The notes: generated from the sequence alone by a model not told the origin. A DNA stretch of 34,591 bases from Gammaproteobacteria bacterium (GCA_026989015.1 JALSKD010000007.1:1-34591), one strand, 5' to 3'. Positions 15,812 through 24,859 are shown, numbered from the stretch's first letter. Numbers and translations are program-made.

Positions 15812-16978
15812 TCAACCCCGGTCGGGAAGCGCGGTCTCACCGAAGCGGGCGAGTGTCATCGTTTGATTGTGCAGCCCCTCATCGGCGTCATTTTCCACGG
15901 AACAGATCTCACCATAGGAATAGAAGCCGGAGATCCTGGCTGCGGAAGGCAGATTTCTGGCCACCGACAGGACTTCGTTTCTGGTGTTGTCTTCCAGCAC
16001 CAGCCGGCGTCCCACGCAGCTGACACATAGGGTGAATTCGTCTCCATCCACAATTGTGTCCGAAGCAAGACCGGCAGCGGCTTCACCGGCGGATTCGACC
16101 AGTGAATCATCGATGGCCCTGGCAAAGGCTATTTTCGAGCCTTGCTCGATATCCCCGAAGAAGGTCATGCTTCCATCGGCCTCGTTGACCGAGGCAACCG
16201 TGCGAATCACCTTGATGGAACCGTCCTCATTGAGTACCGCGAAGGGAACATACAATCCGGAACCCGGGAGGTTGCTCGCGTGCTTCTCTCCGATATACAT
16301 CTTGTAGAAAAACAATGCCTTCTCATCATTCAGGGTGTATACGACATTTTTCTTGGATCGTGTAACGATCTTGGGTGGGCCGTAGGGCTTCCATCCTGCT
16401 CCATAGCCGGTTTTGACATAAGCGTATTCCCCGTAAATTCCGATCGCCACGACCCGTCCGGAGCCTACGGTATCGTTGTGCATGACAACGCTTTCCTTGA
16501 AGTCGAAGCCATCACCGGCCAGACCGCCGGTCAAAACGGCATCAGGGGCCACTGACCGAATACCGCGGACGAACTCGGAGCCGTTCAATTTCAAGCCGTC
16601 ACCCAGTATCAGCATGCCTTTGAGGTGAGGCAGTTCCGACAAGGTGCTGGCAACAGAAACGCCCACGGAATAAGACGCTTCCATGCTGGGCACGGCAAGG
16701 GAAAGAGCCTTTATCCGGCTTTTTCGCCAGTGCAGAGCGGCGATATGGATGCCGCTGTCATCCACTCCCCTGGGGTTGATCTGGCCGGATGTACTGCACC
16801 CTATGATTTCTGCGTGCGGATACCTCTTGCGCAGCACATCGTAGAGTTTTTTGCGGGTGAACTGTTTTCTCTGGGCAAAAACGAGAACCAGATCGGCGTC
16901 TTCGTTTTTGCTCTTGATCACGCCAGGCAATGACCATAACAACGGGTTTCCCGGCATCATCGTTTGCTCAACAATCAC
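15812..16978 (-). CDS. FIST-domain sensor-type protein
   Basis: A 388-residue protein with FIST_N and FIST_C character: ADLVLVFAQRKQFTR, IIGCSTSGQI, VLTGGLAGDGFDF and the C-terminal SCVGRRLVLEDNTRNEV plus ISGFYSYGEI blocks are characteristic. FIST domains are thought to bind small ligands such as amino acids and usually sit beside or within histidine kinases, chemoreceptors or diguanylate cyclases; no such partner is adjacent here. Base composition is clearly less GC-rich than the neighbours, suggesting recent acquisition. It is convergent with cysG and followed upstream by a 440-base non-coding stretch. Confidence 0.9.
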   Translation of the reverse strand: MIVEQTMMPGNPLLWSLPGVIKSKNEDADLVLVFAQRKQFTRKKLYDVLRKRYPHAEIIGCSTSGQINPRGVDDSGIHIAALHWRKSRIKALSLAVPSMEASYSVGVSVASTLSELPHLKGMLILGDGLKLNGSEFVRGIRSVAPDAVLTGGLAGDGFDFKESVVMHNDTVGSGRVVAIGIYGEYAYVKTGYGAGWKPYGPPKIVTRSKKNVVYTLNDEKALFFYKMYIGEKHASNLPGSGLYVPFAVLNEDGSIKVIRTVASVNEADGSMTFFGDIEQGSKIAFARAIDDSLVESAGEAAAGLASDTIVDGDEFTLCVSCVGRRLVLEDNTRNEVLSVARNLPSAARISGFYSYGEICSVENDADEGLHNQTMTLARFGETALPDRG

Positions 16979-17422
16979 GATGCCTTCCTCATGAGTGATG
17001 CGCCCGTATGCGTCTCACGCAGGGTACCTTTCCGAAATCATCGGCAGTCATGCATCAGGCGCTACGGAAAGTGATCCGGGGAAGAACGGATACAGATTGG
17101 AGTCGGGTCGTATTCATATCCCTACTATGGTTCTGGAGAAGTGTCTAAGTCGCTGAGTCCCGCCGAGACGGGGAGATTGCTGAAATGCATCGGATCCCGC
17201 TATCGACATACATGATCCGGTTACACGCACCCATGCATCAACTCGACCCGACATATGGGCCTCACAAACTCATGAAGGATAGAATGAATGTTCATTACGG
17301 TCAATGCCATGCCGTTTTGGGCGCACCGGATGCAGCAGGGTTCGCTTCAGAAGTTTCTTAAGTATGCGCAGCTGCTGAGGTACACTTTAGCGCTTTGTCA
17401 CCTGGACGATTTCGGAGTATTC
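16979..17422. other. Non-coding stretch between FIST gene and substrate-binding protein gene
   Basis: About 440 bases between divergent genes with no supported ORF. A frame open from 17288 only extends the downstream gene and lacks a ribosome-binding site. It contains short inverted repeats (TGCGT/ACGCA around 17013-17025 and CCCG/CGGG near 17160) but no clear promoter. Composition resembles the FIST gene more than the surrounding chromosome, so it may belong to the same acquired segment. Confidence 0.4.
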
Positions 17423-18319
17423 ATGGCCCGTATCCACATCATGGCGCTGCGCCACAGCGCGTTCTACGCCCCCCTGCTGCTGACCGTGCACGGCGATTAT
17501 CTGACACGGCGGGGTTTGCAGCCGGAGTACCGGCTGCAGACGCTGGAGGACCCGATCGATGCCGCGTTGCGTTCCGGCAGCGCGCACCTTTCGCAATCGG
17601 CTCCGGCCGTTTCCTTCGCCAGCCTCGAACGCGGTGAGGAGCAGGATCTGCTGCATTTCGCGGCGATTAACGACCGCGACGGCTTTTACCTGACCGCCCG
17701 CGTACCGATGCCGGATTTCCGCTGGAGCGATCTACACGGACGGGAGGTGCTGGTGGACCACCTGTTCCAGCCAATGGCGACACTGCGCTATGTGATGCAC
17801 CTGAACGAGGCCGATTTCGATGCCATAGAGGTGATCGACGCCGGCGGTGTGGAGGCGATGGATGCGGCCTTCCGCGCGGGGCAGGGCGAGCTGGTGCATC
17901 AGCAGGGTCCCGCGCCGCAACAACTGGAGCAGGACGGTGTTGGCCATTGCGTGGCCAGCATCGGCGAGGCCCTGGGCCCGATCGCGTTCAGCAGCCTCTA
18001 CGCCTCCCGCGACTGGCTGCGCAGCGATATGGCTCTTGAATTCCTCGATGCCTATGAAGAGGCCTTGTCCGATCTGGCTGAAATGACTGCACAGCGTGTT
18101 GCCCGTATCATCGGCCCGGCGCTGCCCGGAATCGATGAGACCGTACTGGTGCACACCCTGGATGATTACAAGAAACTGGGCACATGGAGCACTGAAAGAC
18201 GCATAAAATCCGAAAGTTATGAAACCTTGTTAAAGGTATTTCGACATTCTGGACTGGTCACCCGCGATCATCCGATGTCGGCGCTGATCGTCGATCTGCA
18301 CACGGCACGGCCCGATTGA
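17423..18319 (+). CDS. NMT1/THI5-like substrate-binding-fold protein
   Basis: A 298-residue protein with the fold signature of NMT1/THI5/SsuA-type ABC transporter binding proteins: an N-terminal HSAFYAPLLLTVHGDYLTRRGL block, then ALRSGSAHLSQSAP, where the ligand pocket loop lies. No signal peptide or lipobox is visible, so unlike a normal binding protein it is probably cytoplasmic, closer to the biosynthetic THI5 type or a ligand sensor. No ABC permease or ATPase gene is adjacent. The ATG at 17423 has GGAG six bases upstream. The stop overlaps the start of the HPP gene by one base, implying cotranslation. Confidence 0.75.
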   Translation: MARIHIMALRHSAFYAPLLLTVHGDYLTRRGLQPEYRLQTLEDPIDAALRSGSAHLSQSAPAVSFASLERGEEQDLLHFAAINDRDGFYLTARVPMPDFRWSDLHGREVLVDHLFQPMATLRYVMHLNEADFDAIEVIDAGGVEAMDAAFRAGQGELVHQQGPAPQQLEQDGVGHCVASIGEALGPIAFSSLYASRDWLRSDMALEFLDAYEEALSDLAEMTAQRVARIIGPALPGIDETVLVHTLDDYKKLGTWSTERRIKSESYETLLKVFRHSGLVTRDHPMSALIVDLHTARPD

Positions 18320-18873
18320 TGCCGCTGCGCACCTGGCTGCACCGCATGCGTGGCCCGGGCGAATGCGCCGCCCGGCATTCCGTTGCCTGGATGCTCTGGT
18401 CCTGGATCGGGGCTTTCTGCGGCATCTTTCTGGTCGCTCTGCTCAATCGTTTGTGGCCGGTGTCCGCCACCGATCACATCTTCCTGATCGGCTCCTTCGG
18501 CGCTTCGGCGGTGCTGATCTACGGCACACCTCATGTGCCCTATGCCCAGCCGCGCAATCTGGTCGGCGGGCATCTTGTGTCGGCACTGATCGGCGTGGGC
18601 ATTGTCCAGTATCTGCCGGTGATGATGGAACTGCAGGCTGCACTGGCGGTATCGACCGCCATCTTTGCCATGCACCTGACGCGCACCCTGCACCCGCCTG
18701 GCGGCGCCAGTGCGCTGATCGCCGTCATCGGCAGCGAGCAGGTACATGCCCTGGGCTTCGAATATGTGCTGCGGCCGGTGCTGGGTGGCGTGTTGGTGAT
18801 GCTGCTGGTCGCCCTTGTCGTCAACAACCTGCGCGACGATGAAGAGCGGCATTACCCCAAGTGCTGGTTCTGA
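18319..18873 (+). CDS. HPP-family integral membrane protein
   Basis: A 184-residue protein with four to five hydrophobic segments and the family signature THPPGG-type block, here LHPPGGASALIAV at about residues 130-142. Other blocks are FLIGSFGASAVLIYGTP and QPRNLVGGHLVSALIGVG, which are the usual HPP landmarks. HPP proteins include a plant chloroplast nitrite transporter; bacterial members are of unknown substrate. The ATG overlaps the previous stop (TGATG). The next gene, a SulP transporter, is 246 bases downstream with its own promoter, so both may move inorganic anions but are regulated apart. Confidence 0.9.
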   Translation: MPLRTWLHRMRGPGECAARHSVAWMLWSWIGAFCGIFLVALLNRLWPVSATDHIFLIGSFGASAVLIYGTPHVPYAQPRNLVGGHLVSALIGVGIVQYLPVMMELQAALAVSTAIFAMHLTRTLHPPGGASALIAVIGSEQVHALGFEYVLRPVLGGVLVMLLVALVVNNLRDDEERHYPKCWF

Positions 18874-18890
18874 CACGGCTGAGACGCAGC

Positions 18891-18912
18891 CCTAAGCACA
18901 GGGCGGCTTAGG
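18891..18912. repeat. Inverted repeat after the HPP gene
   Basis: CCTAAGC (18891-18897) and GCTTAGG (18906-18912) form a perfect 7-base stem with an 8-base loop, starting 18 bases after the HPP stop. There is no T-run, so it is at best a weak terminator or transcript-end stabiliser. Confidence 0.5.
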
Positions 18913-18942
18913 CTTATCGGCGTGAGCCAGCTTGCCATCCCG

Positions 18943-18965
18943 CTGTGGATGATAAGCATCCACAG
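18943..18965. repeat. Perfect 9-base inverted repeat upstream of the SulP gene
   Basis: CTGTGGATG (18943-18951) and CATCCACAG (18957-18965) with a 5-base loop. It may be a second hairpin ending the HPP transcript, or a regulator-binding site in the SulP upstream region. No T-run follows. Confidence 0.55.
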
Positions 18966-19052
18966 TAGCGACTGTCGTTGGCGATCGTTGCTGTCATCCT
19001 GTTCGCGGCGCGGCCATCGCTGCACGGTGCCAGACATGCCGAGGCCATTTAT

Positions 19053-19083
19053 ATTAGCGAAAGCTAATTCAATCCGCTAGAAT
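19053..19083 (+). promoter_or_regulatory. Candidate SulP promoter with operator-like inverted repeat
   Basis: TAGAAT at 19078-19083 is a good -10, 36 bases before the ATG. The -35 position falls on a perfect inverted repeat ATTAGC-GAAA-GCTAAT (19053-19068), which would be ideally placed for a repressor or activator controlling the promoter. The -35 itself is a poor match. The regulator cannot be named. Confidence 0.5.
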
Positions 19084-19119
19084 GCGCGGCCGCTTCACCC
19101 CTGATGGATCCCCACCCCA

Positions 19120-20688
19120 ATGTTTGAACTGACCTGTCCCGGTCGCCAGTGCGTCAAGAATGACGTGCTTTCAGGCCTGACCGTCGCCCTGGCCCTGGTG
19201 CCGGAAGCCGTGGCCTTTGCCTTCGTCGCCGGAGTCGAGCCGCTGGTAGGCCTCTATGGCGCCTTCATGATGGGGTTGATCACTGCGCTCATCGGCGGCC
19301 GCCCGGGCATGATATCCGGGGCCACCGGCGCCATGGCGGTGGTGATGGTATCGCTGGTCACTGCCTACGGCGTAGAGTATCTGTTCGCGGCAGTGATCCT
19401 CACCGGGGTGATCCAGATCGGCGCCGGCCTGCTGCGCCTGGGCAAGTTCATCCGGCTGGTGCCCTATCCGGTGATGCTCGGCTTCGTCAACGGACTGGCG
19501 ATCGTCATCTTTCTTGCACAGCTGGGGCAGTTTCAGACCACCGACGCCGCGGGCCAGACGGTGTGGCTGAACGGTCAACAACTGGGCGTGATGCTGGCGC
19601 TGATCGCCTTGACGATGGCCATCATCCAGTTTCTGCCGCGCTTTACCACGGCCATACCGGCTTCGCTGGCCGCGATCGGAACGGTGACGCTGGTGGCCAT
19701 CGGTCTCGATGCCGTATTCGATTTCGGCACCCGCTCGGTGGTCGATGTGTTGCGCGACATGGCCCAGGATCCGCAGGCCACCATTGCCGGCGGCCTTCCG
19801 GAATTCCGTTTGCCACAGATTCCCTGGACCTGGCAGACGCTGGAAATCATCCTGCCCTACAGCCTGGTGCTTGCCGGTGTCGGGCTGATCGAGTCGCTGC
19901 TGACCCTGAACCTGATCGACGAGCTGACCGAAACCCGCGGCCACGGCAACCGTGAATGCGTGGGGCAGGGTGTGGCCAACAGTGTCAATGGCCTGTTTGG
20001 CGGCATGGGGGGCTGTGCGATGATCGGCCAGTCGCTGATCAACATCAATTCCGGCGGCCGCGGCCGGCTGTCGGGGATCAGCGCCGCGCTGTTCCTGCTC
20101 GCCTTCATCCTCTTCGGCTCGGGGCTGATCGAGCGGATTCCGGTGGCGGCGCTGGTCGGGGTGATGTTCATGGTGGTGCTCGGCACCTTCGAATGGGCCA
20201 CCTTCCGCATGATCGGCAAGGTGCCGAAATCGGATATCCTGATCACCGTGCTGGTGGCGGCGGTGACGGTGATTTCCGATCTGGCGATCGCGGTCATCGT
20301 CGGTGTCATCGTCTCCGCGCTGGTGTTCGCCTGGGAGCATGCCAAGCAGATGAGGGCGCACAGCCACATCGACGAGAACGGCTGGAAGGTCTACGAACTC
20401 AACGGCCCGCTGTTCTTCGGTTCGGTGCATGCCTTCAACCGTCTGTTCGACCCGAAGAATGATCCGCAGGATGTGGTCATCGATTTCTACGATTCGCGGG
20501 TGGCGGATCACTCCGGCATCGAGGCCATCGACAGCCTGGCGGAGCGCTATCAGCGCGCCGGAAAACGCTTGCATCTGAAGCACCTGAGCGAGGAATGCAA
20601 GCAGTTGCTGGACAAGGCAGGGGACTTGGTGGAGGTCAACCGCCTGGAAGACCCCACCTACCATGTCGCCGACGACCGGCTGGACTGA
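19120..20688 (+). CDS. SulP-family inorganic anion transporter with STAS domain
   Basis: A 522-residue membrane protein. Residues about 15-400 hold ten or more hydrophobic helices, beginning with the SulP landmark [21 protein letters not shown] and including [12 protein letters not shown] and [15 protein letters not shown]. Residues about 425-510 form a cytoplasmic STAS domain ([35 protein letters not shown]). Members carry sulfate, bicarbonate or other anions; the short loops and the GGCAMIGQS motif are typical of bacterial members, but the substrate cannot be read from sequence. It has its own candidate promoter and is convergent with the FAH-family gene, only two bases apart. Confidence 0.93.
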   Translation: MFELTCPGRQCVKNDVLSGLTVALALVPEAVAFAFVAGVEPLVGLYGAFMMGLITALIGGRPGMISGATGAMAVVMVSLVTAYGVEYLFAAVILTGVIQIGAGLLRLGKFIRLVPYPVMLGFVNGLAIVIFLAQLGQFQTTDAAGQTVWLNGQQLGVMLALIALTMAIIQFLPRFTTAIPASLAAIGTVTLVAIGLDAVFDFGTRSVVDVLRDMAQDPQATIAGGLPEFRLPQIPWTWQTLEIILPYSLVLAGVGLIESLLTLNLIDELTETRGHGNRECVGQGVANSVNGLFGGMGGCAMIGQSLININSGGRGRLSGISAALFLLAFILFGSGLIERIPVAALVGVMFMVVLGTFEWATFRMIGKVPKSDILITVLVAAVTVISDLAIAVIVGVIVSALVFAWEHAKQMRAHSHIDENGWKVYELNGPLFFGSVHAFNRLFDPKNDPQDVVIDFYDSRVADHSGIEAIDSLAERYQRAGKRLHLKHLSEECKQLLDKAGDLVEVNRLEDPTYHVADDRLD

Positions 20689-20690
20689 TT

Positions 20691-21308
20691 TCAGGTTGCG
20701 GTCCAGCGGCCCTCGGCCAGGATCCTGCCTTCGGTCAGCACCCGGCCGTGGAAGCGGTCGCCGGGTCGTACTTCACCGACACCGGACGGGGTGCCGGTCA
20801 TCACGATGTCGCCGGGCTGCAGACTCATGAAGCCACGGATCTCCTCGATGATGCGTGCGGGCGGGTAGAGCATCGATTCCGTACCGCCGTGTTGACGGGC
20901 TTCTCCATTGACCTCCAGCACCAGATCCAGTTGGCAGGGCAGGGCGTCCACTTCGGCAAACCGGCTGAACAGCGCCGCGCCGTCGAAGGCCTTGGCACGC
21001 TCCCAAGGCAGGCCTTTTGCCTTCAGCTCGGACTGCAGGCCGCGGCGGGTGAGGTCGAGACCGAAACCCGCCCCCCGTACTGTGCCCTGCTCACCCATCA
21101 TCAGACAGATCTCGCCCTCGTAGTGCAGGGTTTCGCCGCCGCTGTGGCTGATCAGACGGTCGCCGACGGCCGAGGCAGGCTTGCAGAACACCACCATCTC
21201 GTCGGGGACCGGATTGCCCAGCTCCTCGGCATGGGCGGCATAATTGCGCCCGATGCAGACAATCTTGCCCGGAATGACGGGGCGTTCGCCAAGCCATACC
21301 GGGGTCAT
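20691..21308 (-). CDS. Fumarylacetoacetate hydrolase (FAH) family protein
   Basis: A 205-residue single-domain FAH-fold enzyme. The start segment [18 protein letters not shown] is the classic family signature. The metal-binding acidic residues are in [11 protein letters not shown], and the block [19 protein letters not shown] ends the active site. Such proteins are acylpyruvases, oxaloacetate tautomerases/decarboxylases or related C-C hydrolases; the compact length resembles the acylpyruvase (FAHD1/YcgM) group. The ATG at 21308 overlaps the upstream DUF188 stop in an ATGA junction, so a frame extending to 21344 is not the start. Last gene of a three-gene operon with GGDEF and DUF188 genes. 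Confidence 0.93.
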   Translation of the reverse strand: MTPVWLGERPVIPGKIVCIGRNYAAHAEELGNPVPDEMVVFCKPASAVGDRLISHSGGETLHYEGEICLMMGEQGTVRGAGFGLDLTRRGLQSELKAKGLPWERAKAFDGAALFSRFAEVDALPCQLDLVLEVNGEARQHGGTESMLYPPARIIEEIRGFMSLQPGDIVMTGTPSGVGEVRPGDRFHGRVLTEGRILAEGRWTAT

Positions 21309-21772
21309 GTGCGGGCGTTCCTGGCCAGCCAGCGGTCGAGGCAATTGGCGAACGCCTGCCGGTCCCTCGGGCCGAAGGCGGACTGGCCGCCGCCATGAAT
21401 GCCACTGGAACGCAGGCTGTCCATGAAATCACGCATGTTGAGGCGAGGACGGATGTTGTCACGGGGCAGCTGCTCTCCGCGCGGGGTGACCACCTCGGCG
21501 CCTTTCGCCACCAGTTCGGCGGCCAGCGGGATGTCCTGGGTGATCACCAGGTCGCCGGGTTCGGCGCGGCGCAGGATTTCGTTGTCGGCGACATCGTAAC
21601 CGGCGCTGACCTGCAGCGAGCGGATCTGGCGTGCGGATGGGGTGTCGATGTGCCGGTTTGCCACCAGGGTCAGCGGGACCCCGGTGCGCAGTGCGGCCTT
21701 GTACAGAGTGTCGCGAATGACGGCGGGCAGTGCATCGGCATCGACCCAGATACCGGGTTGCGGCTCAGACAT
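21305..21772 (-). CDS. YaiI/YqxD (DUF188) family protein
   Basis: A 155-residue protein of the DUF188 family, which has a PIN-like fold and no established function. Key blocks are [19 protein letters not shown] at the N-terminus, [30 protein letters not shown] and the C-terminal [21 protein letters not shown]. The conserved Asp residues of DADA and of TQDIPLA suggest a metal site. The ATG at 21772 lies inside the end of the GGDEF gene (8-base overlap); a longer frame to 21835 is just the shadow of that gene. The downstream FAH gene overlaps by four bases. Confidence 0.92.
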   Translation of the reverse strand: MSEPQPGIWVDADALPAVIRDTLYKAALRTGVPLTLVANRHIDTPSARQIRSLQVSAGYDVADNEILRRAEPGDLVITQDIPLAAELVAKGAEVVTPRGEQLPRDNIRPRLNMRDFMDSLRSSGIHGGGQSAFGPRDRQAFANCLDRWLARNART

Positions 21773-22673
21773 CCTCGAGCACGAAGACGCGGTTGCCGCC
21801 CAGTTCACGGGCGCGGCTGAGCGCATCGCGGGCACGCAGGTAAAGCTGCGAAAAGTCGTCGTCCCCGGGTACCACCGGCGCCACGCCGACGCTGGCGGTG
21901 AGCCGGATCGCTTCCGGGTCGTCGCCGGCGGGGAACTGGCTGCGTTCGATCAGTGCGCGCATGCGTTCGGCGCTCTTTTCGGCCTGTTCGATGCTGCAAT
22001 CGGTGAGCAACACGCAGAATTCGTCGTCGCCGAGCCGAGCCACACGGTCATAGGCACGGAACAGCAGGTCGAACAAATCGGCAAAATACTGCAATACCTG
22101 GTCACCCACCGGCTTGCCGTATTCCTCGTTGACGCGGGCAAAGCCGTCGATATCGATGAGCAGGATGGCAAAGGGATTCTGGGTGCGCTGGTGGCGTTGC
22201 AGTTCCACATCGACGCTCTCGACGAAGGCACGGCGGTTGAGGAGGCCGGTCAGCGGATCTCGCTTGGCCAGCTCGGCGACGCGCGCCTCGATCTCCTGCT
22301 GATCGCTGACATCGCGCAGGATCGCGGCAAAATACTGCAGTTCGCCCTGTGTGTCCTTGAGCGGCAGGACATTGAGGTCCACCCAGTAGTCGTCACCGGC
22401 CTTGCTGCGGTTGAGGGTACGCACGCGCTGACCTTCGCCGCGTTCCAGTGCCTGGCGCAGGCTGTGCCGGGTTTCCGCATCGCCCTCGGGCGATATCAGG
22501 AAACGCGGGTCACGGCCCAGAGCCTCGTCGGCGGTGTAGCCCGTCAGCGCGGTAAAGGCCTTGTTGACATAGACGATTTCGGGGCCAGGGGCATCGAGGG
22601 GTGCGGCGCGGGTGACGATCACCGCATCGTTGCAGGCGTCAACGATGGTCTGGAAAGGAATGGGAGGATTCAT
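21765..22673 (-). CDS. PAS-GGDEF protein, putative diguanylate cyclase
   Basis: A 302-residue cytoplasmic protein. Residues 5-130 form a PAS domain ([20 protein letters not shown], then [24 protein letters not shown]), and residues about 140-300 a GGDEF domain beginning [14 protein letters not shown]. The signature is GDDEF in [10 protein letters not shown], with the second residue Asp instead of Gly. An RxxD inhibitory-site candidate (RAYD) lies five residues before it. Cyclic-di-GMP synthesis is likely, but the altered signature leaves room for reduced activity. The lack of membrane segments points to sensing an intracellular signal through PAS. First gene of an overlapping operon with DUF188 and FAH genes. 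Confidence 0.92.
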   Translation of the reverse strand: MNPPIPFQTIVDACNDAVIVTRAAPLDAPGPEIVYVNKAFTALTGYTADEALGRDPRFLISPEGDAETRHSLRQALERGEGQRVRTLNRSKAGDDYWVDLNVLPLKDTQGELQYFAAILRDVSDQQEIEARVAELAKRDPLTGLLNRRAFVESVDVELQRHQRTQNPFAILLIDIDGFARVNEEYGKPVGDQVLQYFADLFDLLFRAYDRVARLGDDEFCVLLTDCSIEQAEKSAERMRALIERSQFPAGDDPEAIRLTASVGVAPVVPGDDDFSQLYLRARDALSRARELGGNRVFVLEDV

Positions 22674-22754
22674 GTCGCGAAACTACCGGTTGTTGTTGTA
22701 CAGCCGTAACTGTAGCACCTGGGCGGGTAGTGTGGCGAATCGCGATGCCGTGAT

Positions 22755-22769
22755 CCGGCCGCAGGCCGG
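22755..22769. repeat. GC-rich hairpin between DUF3501 and GGDEF genes
   Basis: CCGGCC-GCA-GGCCGG forms a perfect 6-base stem in the 125-base gap, 30 bases after the DUF3501 stop on the minus strand. It may attenuate read-through into the GGDEF operon, but has no T-run. Confidence 0.4.
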
Positions 22770-22798
22770 GCGCCCGAGCGCCGCGGCCGTGCAACGGA

Positions 22799-23386
22799 TC
22801 AGTCGAGGTCGTTGACGAGGGACTGGCGTACCGCTTCGTCGACCTGGGTGCTGTAGGTGTAGATGCTGTGCTCCACGCCGATGGTGAGGCCGGCGCCTTT
22901 CTTCAGCGCGTCGATCATTTCGTCGCTCAGTTCGAAGCGCATGAAGTGCACCGATGAGGTCTTTTCCTCGTTGGCGCGGTCCAGGTCTTCATCCGGAATG
23001 GCCCAGACCTTGTCGAAACCATCGACCTGCACCCAGACCAGATCCTCGATGCCGATCATCTTGCGCAACTGGGCGTCGCGCACCTCGGGATCGGCGTACT
23101 CGATCATGAAGGTGGCTTTCCAGTTCTTGCCATCGGGGATCAGCGGGTTGTAGGCATTCAGCTCGTCCTCGATGCCCTCGGCTTCGAAGACCTTCTCGAT
23201 GCGCAGCATTTCCTGGATCTGGTACTGGATGGTGAGGCGGTCCTCGAAATACAGTGTGGCGTTGGGGCCGAGGGCAACCTGACGGGTCTTCTTGTGCTCC
23301 ATCACCTGGCTGCGGAACTCGGGGCGTTTTTCCGAATATTCTTCCAGGGACCACAGGTCCTGACGGGAAAGATGATGCTGGCTCAT
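22799..23386 (-). CDS. DUF3501 family protein
   Basis: A 195-residue protein with LSRQDLWSLEEYSEKRPEFR at the N-terminus, FEDRLTIQYQIQEMLRIEKVFE and LIPDGKNWKATFMIEY, matching DUF3501. No cysteine cluster, signal or membrane segment. Its function is unknown, but the family is regularly found beside a rubrerythrin and an HdrD/GlpC-like Fe-S protein, exactly as here. The ATG at 23386 is preferred because GAGG precedes it at good spacing; an in-frame ATG at 23404 would add six residues. The start lies 33 bases after the HdrD-like stop in the same direction. Confidence 0.85.
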   Translation of the reverse strand: MSQHHLSRQDLWSLEEYSEKRPEFRSQVMEHKKTRQVALGPNATLYFEDRLTIQYQIQEMLRIEKVFEAEGIEDELNAYNPLIPDGKNWKATFMIEYADPEVRDAQLRKMIGIEDLVWVQVDGFDKVWAIPDEDLDRANEEKTSSVHFMRFELSDEMIDALKKGAGLTIGVEHSIYTYSTQVDEAVRQSLVNDLD

Positions 23387-23419
23387 GGCGGTAACCTCGT
23401 TCATGTCTTCTGTTCTCGT

Positions 23420-24757
23420 TCAGATGCCGTAGGCACGGCGCAACAGGGTGATCGGGTGCTGGGCGTCGCTGCCGTCGTCCAGACCCTCGGCAATGTGGTG
23501 GCCGGCCATCGGGCAATCACTGGTATAGACATCCGGCTCGGCCTTTTTCACCCGGTTGGCGACCGGGCGCAGAATCTTCATCGACACATCGTGGAATTCC
23601 TTCTTGACCGCGTAGGTGCCATCGTGGCCAGAGCAGCGTTCGATGGCCTCGACCTCGGTATCGGCGATCAACTGCAGCAGTTCCCGGGTCTTCATGCCGA
23701 TGCGCTGCACTCGCTGGTGACAGGCCACATGGTAGGCGACCTTGCCGAGGCTGTTGCGGAAATCGGTGTTCAGTTCGCCGGCCTTGTGGCGCAGCATCAG
23801 GTACTCGAAGGGATCGAACATCGCATCGCGGACCCGTGCCACCTGGGGATCGTCGGGGAACATCAGAGGCAGCTCCTGCTTGAACTGCAGGGTGCAGGAG
23901 GGCACCGGGGATATGATGTCCCAGCCTTCGTCCACCAGCTTTGCCATCAGCGGAATGTTGTGGTTCTTGAGTTCCTCGACTGCATCGAGGTTGCCCAGTT
24001 CAAGCTTGGGCATGCCGCAGCAGCGGGTGTTCGGAATCACCATGGTCGGGATGCCGTTGTGCTCGAACACGGCGATCAGGTCTTCGCCCAGATGCGGCTC
24101 ATTGTATTCGCCGTAGCAGGTGCCGAAGATGGCGACCTTGCCGGTGGTGGCGTCGGTCGGCCTGGCCCGGGTTGGATCCGGTCGGTGGCTCCGTGTTCGC
24201 TTGCTGAGGGTCTTGCTGTGGTATTCCGGCAGGCGGGCGCGGGCATCGATGCCGAGGCTGTCTTCCATCAGCGCACGTGTGTGCGTGTTGCGGTTGACCG
24301 CATTGACCGCGTTGACCACGATCGGGATGCTCGCCAGCTTGCCGACCGCGTCGGTGGAGGTGATCAGCTTGTCGCGCAGCTTGACCTGGCCCTGCTTGTA
24401 GAAAAAGGCCTTGGCCCGCAACATCAGGTGCGGGAAATCGACATTCCACTCGTGTGGCGGCACATAGGGGCACTTGGTCAGGTAGCAGAGGTCGCAGAGG
24501 TAGCAGTGCTCGACGACCTTGATGTAATCCTCCTTCGCCACCCCGTCAACTTCCATGGTGTCGGATTCATCCACCAGATCGAACAGGGTGGGAAAGGCAT
24601 TGCACAGGCTGACGCAGCGCCGGCAGCCATGGCAAATATCGAAGACCCGCTCCAGCTCGCCGTAGAGCTTGCCTTCATCGTAGAAATCGGGATCGTTCTG
24701 ACCCAGCGGATGCCGCGTGGGTGCTTCGAGGCTGCCTTCTCTGGGTGTTGTCGCCAT
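23420..24757 (-). CDS. HdrD/GlpC-like Fe-S oxidoreductase subunit
   Basis: A 445-residue protein with two N-terminal [4Fe-4S] motifs, [11 protein letters not shown] and [13 protein letters not shown], and two C-terminal CCG-type cysteine-rich domains ([14 protein letters not shown] and later [15 protein letters not shown] with [12 protein letters not shown]). This is the layout of heterodisulfide reductase subunit D and anaerobic glycerol-3-phosphate dehydrogenase subunit C. The Asp or His substitutions in the second CCG block suggest a modified non-cubane cluster site. Probably soluble, an electron-transfer partner for rubrerythrin or for the unknown DUF3501 function. It lies between rubrerythrin (upstream) and DUF3501 (downstream); a long structured gap separates it from rubrerythrin. 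Confidence 0.9.
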   Translation of the reverse strand: MATTPREGSLEAPTRHPLGQNDPDFYDEGKLYGELERVFDICHGCRRCVSLCNAFPTLFDLVDESDTMEVDGVAKEDYIKVVEHCYLCDLCYLTKCPYVPPHEWNVDFPHLMLRAKAFFYKQGQVKLRDKLITSTDAVGKLASIPIVVNAVNAVNRNTHTRALMEDSLGIDARARLPEYHSKTLSKRTRSHRPDPTRARPTDATTGKVAIFGTCYGEYNEPHLGEDLIAVFEHNGIPTMVIPNTRCCGMPKLELGNLDAVEELKNHNIPLMAKLVDEGWDIISPVPSCTLQFKQELPLMFPDDPQVARVRDAMFDPFEYLMLRHKAGELNTDFRNSLGKVAYHVACHQRVQRIGMKTRELLQLIADTEVEAIERCSGHDGTYAVKKEFHDVSMKILRPVANRVKKAEPDVYTSDCPMAGHHIAEGLDDGSDAQHPITLLRRAYGI

Positions 24758-24800
24758 GGTTTTTTCCGTCGGTTCGTGTTGGAGTTTGAATCAATGGGAA

Positions 24801-24859
24801 CGGATTTCCGAAAGCGCCAGCGGGCGCTTGCGGAAATCCGGCTGCGCGAACGCAGCCGG
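24801..24859 (-). repeat. Two overlapping strong hairpins between rubrerythrin and HdrD-like genes
   Basis: Hairpin A pairs 24801-24818 with 24823-24840: 18 positions with a single mismatch and a 4-base loop. Hairpin B pairs CCGGCTGCG (24838-24846) with CGCAGCCGG (24851-24859), perfect over 9 bases, with loop CGAA (UUCG when read on the transcribed minus strand). They share three bases, so the outermost pairs compete. Hairpin B comes first in the minus-strand transcript, 15 bases after the rubrerythrin stop. No T-run follows either one. They probably stabilise the upstream rubrerythrin message or reduce read-through into the HdrD-like gene. Confidence 0.85.

Noticed and set aside
17288-17422. 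N-terminal extension of the substrate-binding-like protein
   Set aside because: No ribosome-binding site, no similarity to a signal peptide, and the ATG at 17423 has GGAG at good spacing.
19171-20664. 497-residue minus-strand ORF opposite the SulP gene
   Set aside because: Very His/Gln/Arg-rich antisense frame without any motif.
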